In this document: positions 8,604-18,173 of the stretch, piece by piece
Layout of the letters: each line of letters begins with the position of its first letter
Position numbering within the stretch: the stretch's first letter is position 1
Source: Methanobrevibacter millerae
Lineage (GTDB): Archaea; Methanobacteriota; Methanobacteria; Methanobacteriales; Methanobacteriaceae
Length of the DNA stretch: 43,187 nucleotides
Direction: 5' to 3'
NCBI GenBank assembly: GCA_015063005.1
Contig: SUTF01000012.1
Span: 1 to 43,187 of the forward strand
Program-made: the position numbers and the translations under genes
Notes under the pieces: model-generated
The model's database searches: none
The model's input: only the letters and a program-made list of their open reading frames with translations
Told to the model about the DNA's origin: nothing

Positions 8604-9368
8604 ATGTTACCATTTAAAAAAGTTTCCAAAATATATTTCAGTCCATCAGGGACTACTAAAAGAATTGTAGATGAAATTGCTAAAAATTTCGAACTTGATA
8701 ATGAAAATTATGATCTGTTGAGTTTCGATGATGGCAAGAATTTTGAAGATGAACTAGTCATTGTAGGAATGCCTGTCTTTGACGGCAGAATTCCTAAATT
8801 GGCAAAAGATCGCTTGACTGAATTTAAAGGAAAAAATACTAAGGCTATTGCCGTAATCAATTATGGTGGATTGGATTATGGCGATGCCTTGTTGGAATTG
8901 GTGGATTTGCTTAAGGAAAATGATTTTGAAGTTATAGGTGCCACTTCAACGGTGAGCAGACATTCATTATTTAATGAGATTGCTTCAAAAAGGCCGGATA
9001 ATCTTGATATGAAAATGCTCAATGAGTTTTCACAGAACCTGATTGAAAAACTTGAATCCGGCAGAAGCAATGAGATTTTCGTTTCAGGCCAAAAGCCATT
9101 TGCGGATTATGTCAATCATTCATTCAATGTAAACTGCAATGAGGATTTGTGTGTCTACTGCAATGACTGTGTTTACACATGTCCTGTTGAGGCTATTGAA
9201 GAGGATAATCCTATTGAAACCAATCTTGATTTGTGTGATAGCTGCAGCCTGTGCATTAATGTATGCAGTGAAAATGCAAGGTCATTTGATGGTGAAAATT
9301 ATTTTGCCGAAAAGGCAGATGCTTTGGAAAATGATATTTCTAGAAAAGAGATTGAATTTTTCATGTAA
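8604..9368 (+). CDS. Flavodoxin-ferredoxin fusion protein (EFR1-type)
   Basis: This 254-residue cytoplasmic electron carrier joins two domains. Residues 1-150 form a flavodoxin-like fold with an FMN phosphate loop SPSGTTKRI (residues 13-21). Residues 175-230 hold two [4Fe-4S] motifs: CVYCNDCVYTCPVEA and CDSCSLCINVCSENA. The second lacks the usual proline after the last cysteine. The architecture matches the EFR1 family of flavodoxin/ferredoxin proteins common in anaerobes. Partners and substrate are unknown. The gene has its own promoter and a good ribosome site (AAGGTGAT), and it is not in an operon. A convergent spacer follows. Confidence 0.88.
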   Translation: MLPFKKVSKIYFSPSGTTKRIVDEIAKNFELDNENYDLLSFDDGKNFEDELVIVGMPVFDGRIPKLAKDRLTEFKGKNTKAIAVINYGGLDYGDALLELVDLLKENDFEVIGATSTVSRHSLFNEIASKRPDNLDMKMLNEFSQNLIEKLESGRSNEIFVSGQKPFADYVNHSFNVNCNEDLCVYCNDCVYTCPVEAIEEDNPIETNLDLCDSCSLCINVCSENARSFDGENYFAEKADALENDISRKEIEFFM

Positions 9369-9578
9369 AAAAAGAGATAATATGAGGTGTTTTATTCGCA
9401 CAGTAAAACACCTTGTACTTTGGAAAATTATTTTGGCAGATAATATTTTCCATAAGAGTTTATTAAATTAGAAAATTGTAGAAAACTAATTTAATATAAT
9501 ATTTGAAGAGTTTATGGACAATAATGTATTTCCAAGAAATGTGTTTTTTAGGTTTTCCTAAATTTTACATCTCTAGTT
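9367..9578 (-). ncRNA. Candidate small RNA in the convergent spacer
   Basis: This spacer holds no convincing gene, yet it looks transcribed. On the minus strand TTTATATACT (9607-9598) is a TATA box that predicts a start near 9576. The RNA would contain an imperfect hairpin (9452-9421, TGGAAAAT...ATTTTCCA) and a perfect 10-bp hairpin (AGGTGTTTTA at 9413-9404 with TAAAACACCT at 9394-9385, nine-base loop). A run of seven T at 9373-9367 follows. Palindromes sit beside the promoter. A 30-codon ORF lies inside without a ribosome site. The TATA box is nearly symmetric, so a plus-strand transcript into the gatE 3' end is also possible. Confidence 0.3.
9547..9562. promoter_or_regulatory. Palindromic operator-like site 1 (TTTAGG-N4-CCTAAA)
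   Basis: A perfect inverted repeat, TTTAGG TTTT CCTAAA. The same arms recur 71 bp away at 9618-9633, on the other side of a TATA box at 9598-9607. The TTAGG half-site recalls operators of DtxR/IdeR-type metal regulators, but the spacing differs and the link is only inference. Confidence 0.45.
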
Positions 9579-9617
9579 ATAATGTTATATTTACTAGTAT
9601 ATAAAAGTTTCTATTTT

Positions 9618-9633
9618 TTTAGGTATTCCTAAA
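9618..9633. promoter_or_regulatory. Palindromic operator-like site 2 (TTTAGG-N4-CCTAAA)
   Basis: The second perfect copy, TTTAGG TATT CCTAAA. It lies between the TATA box at 9598-9607 and the gatE terminator. For plus-strand transcription from that TATA box it would cover the start point; for minus-strand transcription it would lie upstream of the box. Two identical-arm sites around a promoter suggest cooperative repression. Confidence 0.45.
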
Positions 9634-9637
9634 CTTT

Positions 9638-9672
9638 AAAAAAAGAGGTTTTTGGAAACTCTTTGAGTTTCC
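9638..9672 (-). terminator. Terminator of gatE
   Basis: Directly after the gatE stop codon the minus strand reads GGAAACTC AAA GAGTTTCC (9672-9654), a perfect eight-base-pair hairpin with a three-base loop. AAAAACCTCTTTTTTT (9653-9638) follows. The T-tract ends the gatDE transcript before the palindromes. Confidence 0.75.
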
Positions 9673-11538
9673 TTATATTAATTTTTGAATTTCTTCACGA
9701 ACGATCTTGTTAACTAGACTGCCGTCGGCCTTTCCTTTGAGCTGTTTCATACTCATACCCATTAAAGGACCCATAGCACCCATTTGACGTTCTTTTACCA
9801 TATCTTCGTTGTTGGCAACGATTTCAGAAATGATTTTTTTGACATCCTCTTCGCTGAGCATGGTTAAATTGCTGTCCTCAGCGATTTTTGATATGTCTTC
9901 ATCCGGTTTTTTAATGGTTTCAATAGCTAACTTACGAACACTGTCCTTTGCGATTTTACCTTCTGTTAATAATGTGAAAATATCTTTGAAGTGTTCTAAT
10001 TCTAAAATATTAATGTCATGACCTTCCCTTTTTATTTCACGCAAATCATATGCAAGAAGTGACGCTACAGGAGTTGCATCCACATCGACATCCGCCAATA
10101 TGGCTTCAAACATATCTGCAGCTTGTCTTTTGACAAGTTGTGTTGCTAGATCTTCACTTAAAAGGTATTCTTCAATGATTCTTGCCTGTTTCACGTCAGG
10201 TAATTCAGGCAAATTGTTTGCAATAGGTTCGACCCTGTCTGAAGTAATCTTAAATAATGGAATGTCTGTTTCCAGATACATCCTGTTTGCAGTAGGAAGA
10301 GGTCTCATGTATTCAGTGTTTCCGTCATCCAATGCCTTACGGGTTTCTTCAACTACTCCTTCAAGACCTAAGTTAGCTCTTCTTTTGACTTCTTCAAGTG
10401 CAGAAACTGCAATATCCTCATCATGTGCTACGATAATGAATGCATCATCTTCGCCTATTGATAAATATTCGGATACTTTGTCAACTTCCTCTTGTGTAAT
10501 TCCGTAAGCCGGAAGTTCATCGCTGTGGAAAATTCCTGAAACACCACGTTTTTTAGCATAACTTGCAATTTCAGTTCCAAACCTTCTGCCCGGTTGCACT
10601 TCACGACCAATCAATCCGTCAAATCCTTTTAATACAACAGCCTTGATTGTTTCAGCAGATTTTAGAATTTTGGATTCAGTATCTTCAAAGAGTTCATCCA
10701 AATCATGAATCTCTTCCAATACTTCAGCATTTCTTTCGGTCAATTGCTTTTTGATGTCTATTAATTCCAATTGTCTTTGGACTTCACGGTTTACGATTTC
10801 AGCCATCAAGTCCAAGTCTTGAACACCTTTGATTTCAACACGGGCACCTTCAGCAATGGAAATGTTCAAGTCTTGTCTGATTGTACCAAGACCTCTTTTC
10901 ACATTGGTACTTCTTAAGATCTGACCGAGCATATATGCAACTTCTCTTACCTGTTCCGGATGGTGCATTGAAGGGTCTGTTGTAATTTCAGCCAATGGAA
11001 TACCTAACCTGTCTAATCTGAATTCTGTAAATCCGTCTTTGGTTTCAACTCTTCTGGCAGCGTCTTCTTCCAAACCGAGACTTTCAATGACTACCTTTCC
11101 ATAAGGAGTATTTAGGTATCCGTCAGTTGCAACCATACCTGTTCTTTGAAAACCTCCAGTATTACTTCCATCAATAACCTGTTTTCTCATGGTATGGAAT
11201 TCATCAACAATGTGCATGTTCATAAGGCATGCGATGGTAATACAAATGTCGAGAGCTTCCTCATTTAGGCTGTGAGGTGGTTCATCATCGTTTTCAACAA
11301 GACAAGTATGCTTTTCAAAGTTTTCATACTTGAAATTTAATCCTCTTAATGATTCCTGTAGTGCAGCTCTATCAATTTCTCCAAGCTCTGATTGGGTTGG
11401 CCTTAGTTTTCTTTGAACCAATTCATCAAAATCATCATCAACAAGTTCTGTTTTACATGGACAGAATAACTTATGCTGGCTGTTTAATTGTTGGTGAATT
11501 TCAAGACCCATTTTCAATCCTAATTTTTCATAATCCAT
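9673..11538 (-). CDS. gatE: Glutamyl-tRNA(Gln) amidotransferase subunit E
   Basis: This 621-residue subunit is the kinase/transamidase half of the archaeal GatDE enzyme. The enzyme turns Glu-tRNA(Gln) into Gln-tRNA(Gln), because archaea without GlnRS make Gln-tRNA indirectly. The GatB-like core shows [10 protein letters not shown] and the cysteine site LFCPCKTEL near residue 30. An AspRS-like insertion includes [30 protein letters not shown], and a YqeY-type tail ends with [23 protein letters not shown], which binds tRNA. ATG 11538 is chosen over GTG 11547 because GGTGGT lies just upstream. It starts ten bases after the gatD stop codon and ends at a strong terminator. Confidence 0.97.
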   Translation of the reverse strand: MDYEKLGLKMGLEIHQQLNSQHKLFCPCKTELVDDDFDELVQRKLRPTQSELGEIDRAALQESLRGLNFKYENFEKHTCLVENDDEPPHSLNEEALDICITIACLMNMHIVDEFHTMRKQVIDGSNTGGFQRTGMVATDGYLNTPYGKVVIESLGLEEDAARRVETKDGFTEFRLDRLGIPLAEITTDPSMHHPEQVREVAYMLGQILRSTNVKRGLGTIRQDLNISIAEGARVEIKGVQDLDLMAEIVNREVQRQLELIDIKKQLTERNAEVLEEIHDLDELFEDTESKILKSAETIKAVVLKGFDGLIGREVQPGRRFGTEIASYAKKRGVSGIFHSDELPAYGITQEEVDKVSEYLSIGEDDAFIIVAHDEDIAVSALEEVKRRANLGLEGVVEETRKALDDGNTEYMRPLPTANRMYLETDIPLFKITSDRVEPIANNLPELPDVKQARIIEEYLLSEDLATQLVKRQAADMFEAILADVDVDATPVASLLAYDLREIKREGHDINILELEHFKDIFTLLTEGKIAKDSVRKLAIETIKKPDEDISKIAEDSNLTMLSEEDVKKIISEIVANNEDMVKERQMGAMGPLMGMSMKQLKGKADGSLVNKIVREEIQKLI

Positions 11539-11547
11539 ATTTACCAC

Positions 11548-12858
11548 CTAGTTCAAGAAATCCTTAATTGAGGATTTTTTGCTAAATTCACCTGCAATAT
11601 TTCTTTGCATAATCTCTTTTACTTCATTATAATCATCGCTTTGACCTAATGCCCAGCATAACTTGACATAAGTCGTCTCAGGAGTCATATCAAGGCCTGA
11701 TATTACGCCTGCATCAAGTATTTCACGTCCTGTTGAGTATACATTCATATTAACCCTACCGTAAAGACATTGTGAAGTCATGATGACTGGAATATTTTCA
11801 TCCTGAGCCCTTTTGAATGAATCTATTAAGTTATTTGGAACATGTCCAAGACCGGTTCCTTCAATGACAAGTCCCTTATATCCTTTATCGATGTGATATT
11901 CGATATACTCTTCAGATATTCCAGGGAAGCTTTTGATGAATCCGACTTTTTCTTCAATGGCAGTATTGAGTTCCAAATCATTTTCTCCTCTTTTGACATA
12001 ATCGTATTCCGGATTGACGCTGATTTTTTTATCTTCAATCTTTGCTATTGGCTGAGCGTTTATGCTTCTGAAGGTGTCTCTGCGGCTTGTATGCATTTTT
12101 CTTACTTTTGTACCTTTGTGCAAGTAAGTGTATTTGTCATTCAAGCTTCCGTGCATACAAACGCACACTTCAGCAATATCTGATTTTGCAGCAATAACTG
12201 AATCAATCAGGTTAATGTTTGCATCGCTTGAAGGTCTGTCTGAACTTCTTTGTGCACCTGTAATGATGATTGGGACAGGTGTTTTCAACATGAAGCTTAA
12301 TGCCGCAGAAGTATAGTGCATTGTATCTGTACCGTGTGCAATAACAACACCGTCCGCACCTTCTGAAATATCATTTGCTATTTCTTCGCCAGCTTTAACC
12401 CAATATTCAGGTTTCATATTTTCACTTAGAATATTGTATAATGCCTTAACATTATAATTAGCGTAGTCAAGTAATTCTGGATTTGCTTTTACCAAGTCTG
12501 AAGCTGTAAATGCAGGGTGTACTGCACCGGTTCTGTAATCAATGACTGATGAGACTGTACCTCCTGTAGATACGATTGAAATATTCTGTTTTGAATCATC
12601 AGTTGGAATTTCAGTTTTATCAAATCCGATTTTTGGTTTTTCACCTTTTTCAAGCAGTTCTGCTGTAGTATTTTCAATAGCTACACCAATGTTATAACCG
12701 CTGGATAACTTCAAAACCAAATATCCGTCATCTGCGTCTTCCGGTCTGTCAAGCAAAATACCAGTATAGGTGATATCTTCCTTATTCAGTTTGATTTTAT
12801 CCCCTATACCTAAGCCATAGTTTTCAATAAATTCTTTAGCGTTTTGTTTATATGTCAT
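11548..12858 (-). CDS. gatD: Glutamyl-tRNA(Gln) amidotransferase subunit D
   Basis: This 436-residue L-asparaginase-like subunit releases ammonia from glutamine for GatE. An N-terminal Tudor/AnPrx-type beta domain of about 80 residues precedes the asparaginase fold. The two catalytic threonine motifs are STGGTVSS and [10 protein letters not shown], and [15 protein letters not shown] is also typical. The ATG at 12858 is preceded by GTGAT. The gene begins only 14 bases after the vorA stop codon, with no terminator or clear promoter between them, so it may be read through from the vor genes upstream. Confidence 0.97.
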   Translation of the reverse strand: MTYKQNAKEFIENYGLGIGDKIKLNKEDITYTGILLDRPEDADDGYLVLKLSSGYNIGVAIENTTAELLEKGEKPKIGFDKTEIPTDDSKQNISIVSTGGTVSSVIDYRTGAVHPAFTASDLVKANPELLDYANYNVKALYNILSENMKPEYWVKAGEEIANDISEGADGVVIAHGTDTMHYTSAALSFMLKTPVPIIITGAQRSSDRPSSDANINLIDSVIAAKSDIAEVCVCMHGSLNDKYTYLHKGTKVRKMHTSRRDTFRSINAQPIAKIEDKKISVNPEYDYVKRGENDLELNTAIEEKVGFIKSFPGISEEYIEYHIDKGYKGLVIEGTGLGHVPNNLIDSFKRAQDENIPVIMTSQCLYGRVNMNVYSTGREILDAGVISGLDMTPETTYVKLCWALGQSDDYNEVKEIMQRNIAGEFSKKSSIKDFLN

Positions 12859-12872
12859 GTAAAATCACACTA

Positions 12873-14321
12873 CTATGAATTGTCGTTTATCCATTTTGCT
12901 CCTGCATGTAAAACATCGATATTGACATCGATGACTTTAGGTTTTGAAGCAAACATTTCTTTAATTGCATTTTCGTAAGATTCAGCTTTTAATACATTTG
13001 TTAATTCGGTTAATGCACCGAGCAATGCAGTATTTGCAGTTCTTGCATTTCCATGCTCTTCTGCAATATCAACACAAGGCATTGCAATAACTTTAACATC
13101 CCTGTCTGTTGTAAATTCACCTATATGTGCATCATAAAGTATTGTTCCGCCTTCTTTCACATCCTGTGAGAATTGTTCTAGGGAAGGTTTGTTCAATGCG
13201 ATTAAAATATCCATTTCGTCAACTACGGGAGTTCCTATTGTCTCATTGGATATTACAACAGAACAGTTGGATTTTCCTCCTCTTTGTTCAGGTCCGTAGC
13301 TTGGATACCATGACACATGCTTTCCTTCAGCACATGCTGCCTGAGCGATAGTTAATCCTGCGCTTAAAACTCCCTGTCCTCCAAATCCGCTTACTTTAAT
13401 GCTGACAGGTTTGATTTCCTCATCGACATAACCGGAACCTTCTTCTCTTTTAACATTAAATATTTTATCTAGGGATTCTTTACTGAAGTCGCTTGAAGGT
13501 CTTTCGATAGCTTCTTTTTTGTATAGATTGTTTCTGAAGTTTTTGACTGGGAACTCTTTTTCCATCTGGTTTTCAATAAACTCCTGTGCACGTTTAACGT
13601 CCTGTTTTAAGTTAGTAGGACACGGTGATAATATTTCAACAAATGAATATCCTTTCCCTTCTTTTTGAACTGTCAATGCCTGTTTGATTGCATATTTTGC
13701 AAGTCTGATTTTTAATGGATTTGCAAGGGATACTCTTTCAATGAATACTGGTGCCTTTAGGGTATTGATTAGCTCACACATGTGTGTAGGGTGTCCTGCG
13801 TAGTCTGGATCTCTTCCGCTTTGACATGTCACTGTTTTTTCACCAATCAATGTTGTCGGTGCCATTTGTCCGCCAGTCATTCCATAAACTGTATTGTTTA
13901 CAAAAAATACTGCAATCTTTTCACCACGATTTGCAGCCTGCAGTGTTTCATTCAAACCAATGGATGCTAAGTCTCCATCTCCTTGATAACTCATTACAAT
14001 AGCATTGTCTTCAGCTCTTGAGATGCCTGTAGCCACTGCTGGAGCTCTTCCATGTGCAGTTTGGAAATTTCCGCAGTTAAAGTAGAAATAAGCGTATACA
14101 GAACATCCTACAGGTGAAATCATGACACATCTTTCCTGTATTCCAAGTTCATCCATACATTCAGCAATTAGCTTATGGATGATTCCATGTCCACAACCTG
14201 CACAGTAATGGGTTGATGTGATGTTGGTTCCTTTTCTAGGATATTCTTCTAAAAGGGATTGTGGATTTCTACGTACTTGTAATTCATAATTGTCATTATT
14301 TTCTAAATCTTCTATTTTCAT
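12873..14321 (-). CDS. vorA: 2-oxoisovalerate ferredoxin oxidoreductase, fused beta-gamma subunit VorA
   Basis: This 482-residue protein joins two subunits of the 2-oxoacid:ferredoxin oxidoreductase. Residues 1-265 are the TPP-binding beta part, with the cysteines of YCAGCGHG and the GDGDLASIGLNE...NNTVYGMTGGQ motif that binds Mg-TPP. Residues 305-482 are the gamma part (KVSGFGGQGVLSAGL, SYGPEQRGGKSNC). In Methanobacteriales the Por and Kor enzymes have separate beta and gamma subunits while Vor is fused, so Vor (branched-chain 2-oxoacids) is the best call. The enzyme can carboxylate branched acyl-CoAs with reduced ferredoxin. It is the third of vorC-vorB-vorA. Confidence 0.88.
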   Translation of the reverse strand: MKIEDLENNDNYELQVRRNPQSLLEEYPRKGTNITSTHYCAGCGHGIIHKLIAECMDELGIQERCVMISPVGCSVYAYFYFNCGNFQTAHGRAPAVATGISRAEDNAIVMSYQGDGDLASIGLNETLQAANRGEKIAVFFVNNTVYGMTGGQMAPTTLIGEKTVTCQSGRDPDYAGHPTHMCELINTLKAPVFIERVSLANPLKIRLAKYAIKQALTVQKEGKGYSFVEILSPCPTNLKQDVKRAQEFIENQMEKEFPVKNFRNNLYKKEAIERPSSDFSKESLDKIFNVKREEGSGYVDEEIKPVSIKVSGFGGQGVLSAGLTIAQAACAEGKHVSWYPSYGPEQRGGKSNCSVVISNETIGTPVVDEMDILIALNKPSLEQFSQDVKEGGTILYDAHIGEFTTDRDVKVIAMPCVDIAEEHGNARTANTALLGALTELTNVLKAESYENAIKEMFASKPKVIDVNIDVLHAGAKWINDNS

Positions 14322-14333
14322 TTTTCCACATCC

Positions 14334-15449
14334 TTAATCAATTATATTCGGACTTGCCTTTTCTTCACTTCTTTTTGAAGTATCTAAGTTCTCATCCTCA
14401 AATCCTGCTATTTCATAGATTTTTGCAAGCACATGTTTGAGTTCGATTAGGTTTCCTCCCATTCTGTTTACAAGATGAGTATCCTCTTTTCTTAAAGCTG
14501 CAAATTGAACGTCTTGTAATAATTGGCCGTTACTCATTTCAACAGAAATGAAGCTGACTCCCTTATCTGCTAACTCTTTAACTCTTTCAACAGGGAATGG
14601 GGATAATGTGATTGGCCTTAAAAGTCCAACTTTCAAACCGTTTGCACGGCTTTTGTCAACAGCTGATCTTGCAATTCTTGAGCTGATACCATAGGATACC
14701 AAAACAATATCTGCATCTTCAACCTGATATTCATCAACGATTACTTCTTGTGCATCAATTTTAGCGTATTTTTCCTGAAGCTCATAGTTGAAATCTTCTA
14801 AATCGTTGAAATCATTGAAAATTGAAGTGATGAGATTTCCCATAGTTTCTTTGTTTCCTCTAACTGCCCAGGATTCATCAATTTCCGGTTCAATAGCTTC
14901 AGTTGGGAAAATTAACGGTTCAGCCATTTGTCCTAGTGTTCCGTCAGCTAAAACGACAACAGGATTTCTCCATTTGTCTGCCAGTTCAAATGCCTTCATT
15001 GTCAAATCACACATTTCCTGTACACTGTTAGGAGCTAAAACTATGTTTTTATAGTTTCCGTGACCTCCGCCCTTAACGATTTGATTATAGTCTCCCTGTT
15101 CAGGACCGATATTTCCAAGACCAGGTCCTGCCCTCATGATATCGACTATAACTGCAGGCAATTCAGCTCCTGCCAGGTATGTGAATCCTTCCTGCATTAA
15201 ACTGATACCAGGTCCTGATGAAGCGGTCATTACTCTGTGGCCAGTACCTGATGCTCCATAAACCATGTTGATTGAAGCTTCTTCACTTTCTGCCTGTACA
15301 AAGTTTCTTCCAACCATTGGGAAGTATTTTGAAGCTTCATGTAGAATTTCACTTGCAGGAGTAATCGGATATCCGAAGAAACAGTCACAGCCAGCATACA
15401 TTGCTCCAATAATAACTGCAGTATTTCCCTTTACCATTTGATTACTCAT
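14334..15449 (-). CDS. vorB: 2-oxoisovalerate ferredoxin oxidoreductase alpha subunit VorB
   Basis: This 371-residue protein is the alpha (pyrimidine-binding) subunit of the oxidoreductase. Features include [28 protein letters not shown] at the start, the [35 protein letters not shown] core, which contains the conserved Glu region that activates TPP, and the [18 protein letters not shown] loop. The C-terminal third is the transketolase C-like domain (ILVSYG-type strand, RPITLSPFP). The start ATG follows the vorC stop codon directly, with AAGGGGGA as ribosome site. Together with VorC and VorA it makes the whole enzyme. Confidence 0.9.
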   Translation of the reverse strand: MSNQMVKGNTAVIIGAMYAGCDCFFGYPITPASEILHEASKYFPMVGRNFVQAESEEASINMVYGASGTGHRVMTASSGPGISLMQEGFTYLAGAELPAVIVDIMRAGPGLGNIGPEQGDYNQIVKGGGHGNYKNIVLAPNSVQEMCDLTMKAFELADKWRNPVVVLADGTLGQMAEPLIFPTEAIEPEIDESWAVRGNKETMGNLITSIFNDFNDLEDFNYELQEKYAKIDAQEVIVDEYQVEDADIVLVSYGISSRIARSAVDKSRANGLKVGLLRPITLSPFPVERVKELADKGVSFISVEMSNGQLLQDVQFAALRKEDTHLVNRMGGNLIELKHVLAKIYEIAGFEDENLDTSKRSEEKASPNIID

Positions 15450-15737
15450 TTATTTTCCCCCTTTGTTAGCTACTTTAGCTTTAATCATTTTACCAATTTT
15501 ATCATCAACCACTTTTTTGTACTGGTGTACTTCAAGTGCTAATGGTTCTGGACAAGTAAAATAACAGTCTTTACATCCTGTACATCCATTTCCACTATAG
15601 TAAGCATATTGATATCCTGCATTATTCATTTCATTTGAAAGCAATATTGCATTTTGAGGACATCCTACAATACATCTTTGACATCCTTTGCATTCTTCCA
15701 AATTGATTACAGGAAAAGATATCTCTTCATCAGTCAT
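15450..15737 (-). CDS. vorC: 2-oxoisovalerate ferredoxin oxidoreductase ferredoxin subunit VorC
   Basis: This 95-residue delta-type subunit carries two [4Fe-4S] clusters, CKGCQRCIVGCPQN and CTGCKDCYFTCPEP. They pass electrons between the TPP site in VorAB and soluble ferredoxin. A basic lysine-rich C-terminal tail extends beyond the second cluster. It lies nine bases downstream of the acyl-CoA synthetase and directly abuts vorB, so the five genes from the regulator to vorA form one close-packed unit. Confidence 0.9.
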   Translation of the reverse strand: MTDEEISFPVINLEECKGCQRCIVGCPQNAILLSNEMNNAGYQYAYYSGNGCTGCKDCYFTCPEPLALEVHQYKKVVDDKIGKMIKAKVANKGGK

Positions 15738-15746
15738 TTTAATCTC

Positions 15747-17414
15747 CTATTGGTTTTTATCGTTTTCTCTTATTTCTACTCTTCTTATTTTACCACTGAT
15801 TGTTTCTGGAATCTCATCCACATATTCAATCATTCTAGGGTATTTATAAGGAGCTGTAACACGTTTAACATGATTTTGTATGTCTTTTGTAAGTTCATCT
15901 GAAGGTTCAAAACCTGGCTGTAATATTATGGTTGCTTTAACAATTTGACCTCTAACCTCATCAGGATAAGCTGTAATCGCACAGTTGGAAACAGCTTCGT
16001 GAGAAAGCACAGCACTTTCCACTTCATATGGTCCGATACGGTATCCTGATGATTTGATTATATCATCGTTTCTTCCGACAAAGTGGACATATCCGTCTTC
16101 GTCAACCCATGCGGTATCTCCGCAATGGTAATATCCATGATGGATTTGTTTTTTATATTTTTCTTCATCATTTACATAATCCTTAAATAATCCAGGGTTA
16201 GGTCCGTCATTCATCTTGAAACAAAGTTCCCCTTCCTCTCCAATTTCAACCTTATTGTGATTTTCATCTAATAATTCTAAATTGAATAATGGGGAAGGCC
16301 TGCCTATTGATGCAACTTTCGCATCTAACCAAATGAATGTTCCGATAGACAATGTAGTTTCAGTTTGACCGAATCCTTCCTTAATTCTAAGTCCTGAAAT
16401 GTCATAAAATCTTTCAGATACTTCTGGTGGAAGTGGTTCACCAGCTGTTGTAACATATTTTAAATTTGAAAGGTCATAACCTTCGATATTTTCTTTAATA
16501 ATGAATCTATAAATTGTAGGTGGTGCACAGAAGGTATCCACTTTGTATTCAATGATTTTTTCAAGTAACTTCAATCCGTTGAATCTTTCATAATCATAAA
16601 TGAAGACTGCAGTTCCTGCAATCCACTGTCCATAGAGGTTTCCCCATACAGCTTTTCCCCAACCTGTATCTGCGGAAGTATGGTGAATTCCGTCTTCTAC
16701 AACATTATGCCAGTATTTGGCTGTAGGGATGTGGCCTAATGAGTATGTATGTTTGTGTGAAACCATTTTTGGAAGACCGCTAGTTCCTGAAGTAAAGTAA
16801 ATTAGAGATATTTCTTCAGCATATGTTTTATCTTCACCTGTTGGTCTTTCAAATACTGGACTTTGCTCTTTTATCGCTTCATTAAAATTAATCCAGCCTT
16901 CTCTGTCAGTTTCAATAACTACTTTTGGTATATCTAATCCTAATGATGTTATGGCTTCTTCATAATCTGGAAGTAATGAATCTTCCTCTACGGAAACTAC
17001 CATTTTAACATTAGCCTCTTTTATTCTAAAATCAATGTCGTGAAGTTTAAGCATATGTGTTCCAGGAATTGGTATTGCACCAATCTTATGCAATGCAACC
17101 ATACAGAACCAGAATTCATATCTGTTTTTAAGGGTTAGCATCACACAATCGCCTTTTTTAATTCCTAAGCTTTTGAATAGGTTTGCTGCTTTATTACTAT
17201 ACTCTTTCATATCCTTAAATGTAAAAGTATGGTTTTCATCGTTGTCATTTGTCCAAATTAAGGCGATTTTGTTAGGATCAATTTCAGCATATTTGTCAAC
17301 TACGTCAAACCCAAAGTTATAGTCTTCTTCATATTTGAGTTTGAAATTCTTATAAAAATCTTCATACGAGTTGAAATCAACTCTTTCAACAAAATCTCCG
17401 ATTACAGATGTCAT
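15747..17414 (-). CDS. AMP-forming acyl-CoA synthetase
   Basis: This 555-residue adenylate-forming ligase activates a carboxylic acid to its CoA thioester with ATP. The phosphate loop YFTSGTSGLPKMVSH, the A5 motif GFGQTETT, the hinge block GDTAWVDEDGYVHFVGRNDDIIKSSGYRIGP-type region and the catalytic lysine motif SGKIRR near the C terminus are all present. It looks closest to the medium-chain/acetyl-CoA synthetase group with a cupin-type regulator beside it. Its place directly before vorC suggests that it makes branched-chain or aryl acyl-CoAs for reductive carboxylation by Vor; this is inference, and acetate is an alternative substrate. AGAAGGTAAT precedes the ATG. Confidence 0.9.
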   Translation of the reverse strand: MTSVIGDFVERVDFNSYEDFYKNFKLKYEEDYNFGFDVVDKYAEIDPNKIALIWTNDNDENHTFTFKDMKEYSNKAANLFKSLGIKKGDCVMLTLKNRYEFWFCMVALHKIGAIPIPGTHMLKLHDIDFRIKEANVKMVVSVEEDSLLPDYEEAITSLGLDIPKVVIETDREGWINFNEAIKEQSPVFERPTGEDKTYAEEISLIYFTSGTSGLPKMVSHKHTYSLGHIPTAKYWHNVVEDGIHHTSADTGWGKAVWGNLYGQWIAGTAVFIYDYERFNGLKLLEKIIEYKVDTFCAPPTIYRFIIKENIEGYDLSNLKYVTTAGEPLPPEVSERFYDISGLRIKEGFGQTETTLSIGTFIWLDAKVASIGRPSPLFNLELLDENHNKVEIGEEGELCFKMNDGPNPGLFKDYVNDEEKYKKQIHHGYYHCGDTAWVDEDGYVHFVGRNDDIIKSSGYRIGPYEVESAVLSHEAVSNCAITAYPDEVRGQIVKATIILQPGFEPSDELTKDIQNHVKRVTAPYKYPRMIEYVDEIPETISGKIRRVEIRENDKNQ

Positions 17415-17425
17415 TTTATTACCTT

Positions 17426-17977
17426 CTACATTAATACTGCTAAAAATTTAGCAGGTTTATCATTTAACGCTACCATTGCGTGCCTATGTGTTGAATCAAA
17501 AAATATTGAGTCACCTTCATTTAAAATAATTTCATTATTGTGTATGTAAATTTTAAGTGTTCCTTCAAGAACGTAATTGAATTCTTGACCAGGATGTGAA
17601 TTCAAAGATGGAATTGGATTTTTTTCAGGATCTACTGTTACTAAAAAAGTTTCAGCTTTTTTGTGAATAAATTTAGAGCATAGGTTTTCGTGATTGTATT
17701 CTTTTCTTCTTTCGACTGAAATACCTTTGTTTGCACGTGTGACATCAAAAATACTCATTCTACTTTCTTCACCAGTTAAAAGCAAGCTTAAATCTACTTG
17801 GAATTTGTTTGCAATTTCGTAAATAAAGCTAGCTGGGATATCGACTTCTCCAGTTTCATACTGGGTGTATGTTTTCATATCTACATTCAGCTCTTCAGCC
17901 ATATCCTGCATGGAAATGTCTGAAAGTTCTCTTAATTCTTTTATCCTATTTCCAATATCTTTGTTATATTCATTCAT
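17426..17977 (-). CDS. XRE-family regulator with cupin sensor domain
   Basis: This 183-residue protein pairs an N-terminal helix-turn-helix (residues 7-65; [21 protein letters not shown] and onwards) with a C-terminal cupin ([29 protein letters not shown] region, then FFDSTHRH). Such XRE-cupin proteins commonly sense small metabolites and control the operon next to them. It is the first gene before the acyl-CoA synthetase and vor genes, so a role in regulating branched-chain acid use is likely. ATG 17977 is chosen because AAGGTG lies six bases upstream; a GTG at 17986 overlaps that site. The upstream region contains the palindrome TATATAATTATATA near 18012-18025, a possible promoter or operator. 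Confidence 0.9.
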   Translation of the reverse strand: MNEYNKDIGNRIKELRELSDISMQDMAEELNVDMKTYTQYETGEVDIPASFIYEIANKFQVDLSLLLTGEESRMSIFDVTRANKGISVERRKEYNHENLCSKFIHKKAETFLVTVDPEKNPIPSLNSHPGQEFNYVLEGTLKIYIHNNEIILNEGDSIFFDSTHRHAMVALNDKPAKFLAVLM

Positions 17978-18088
17978 TTTAAACACCTTAAAATTATAAC
18001 ATATATTAATTATATAATTATATATTAATAAAGCTTATTAAAAATCGTGATAATTCATTATAAATTTTTTTATTTTAAATATTTGTGG

Positions 18089-18105
18089 TGGTACATTTTG
18101 TGCCA
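18089..18105. promoter_or_regulatory. Inverted repeat TGGTAC-N5-GTGCCA upstream of the 123-residue protein gene
   Basis: TGGTAC and GTGCCA are near-perfect inverted arms around ATTTT. The site lies about ten bases upstream of a TATA-like AAAATTATATATATGAG (18114-18130), which would drive the gene at 18174. The location suits a regulator that blocks or recruits TBP/TFB. The cognate protein is unknown. Confidence 0.4.
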
Positions 18106-18173
18106 TTCCATTAAAATTATATATATGAGAAAAAACTAACTTTAAGTAAGTAAAATATTGGGGAGATAATGTC

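Noticed and set aside
9383..9471. Plus-strand 29-codon ORF and minus-strand 30-codon ORF in the convergent spacer
   Set aside because: Both lie across the hairpins, lack ribosome sites and have no membrane or domain pattern; a structured RNA explains the sequence better.
10100..10507. Plus-strand ORF of 135 codons inside gatE
   Set aside because: It is the complement of a strongly conserved gene and shows Ser-rich shadow composition.
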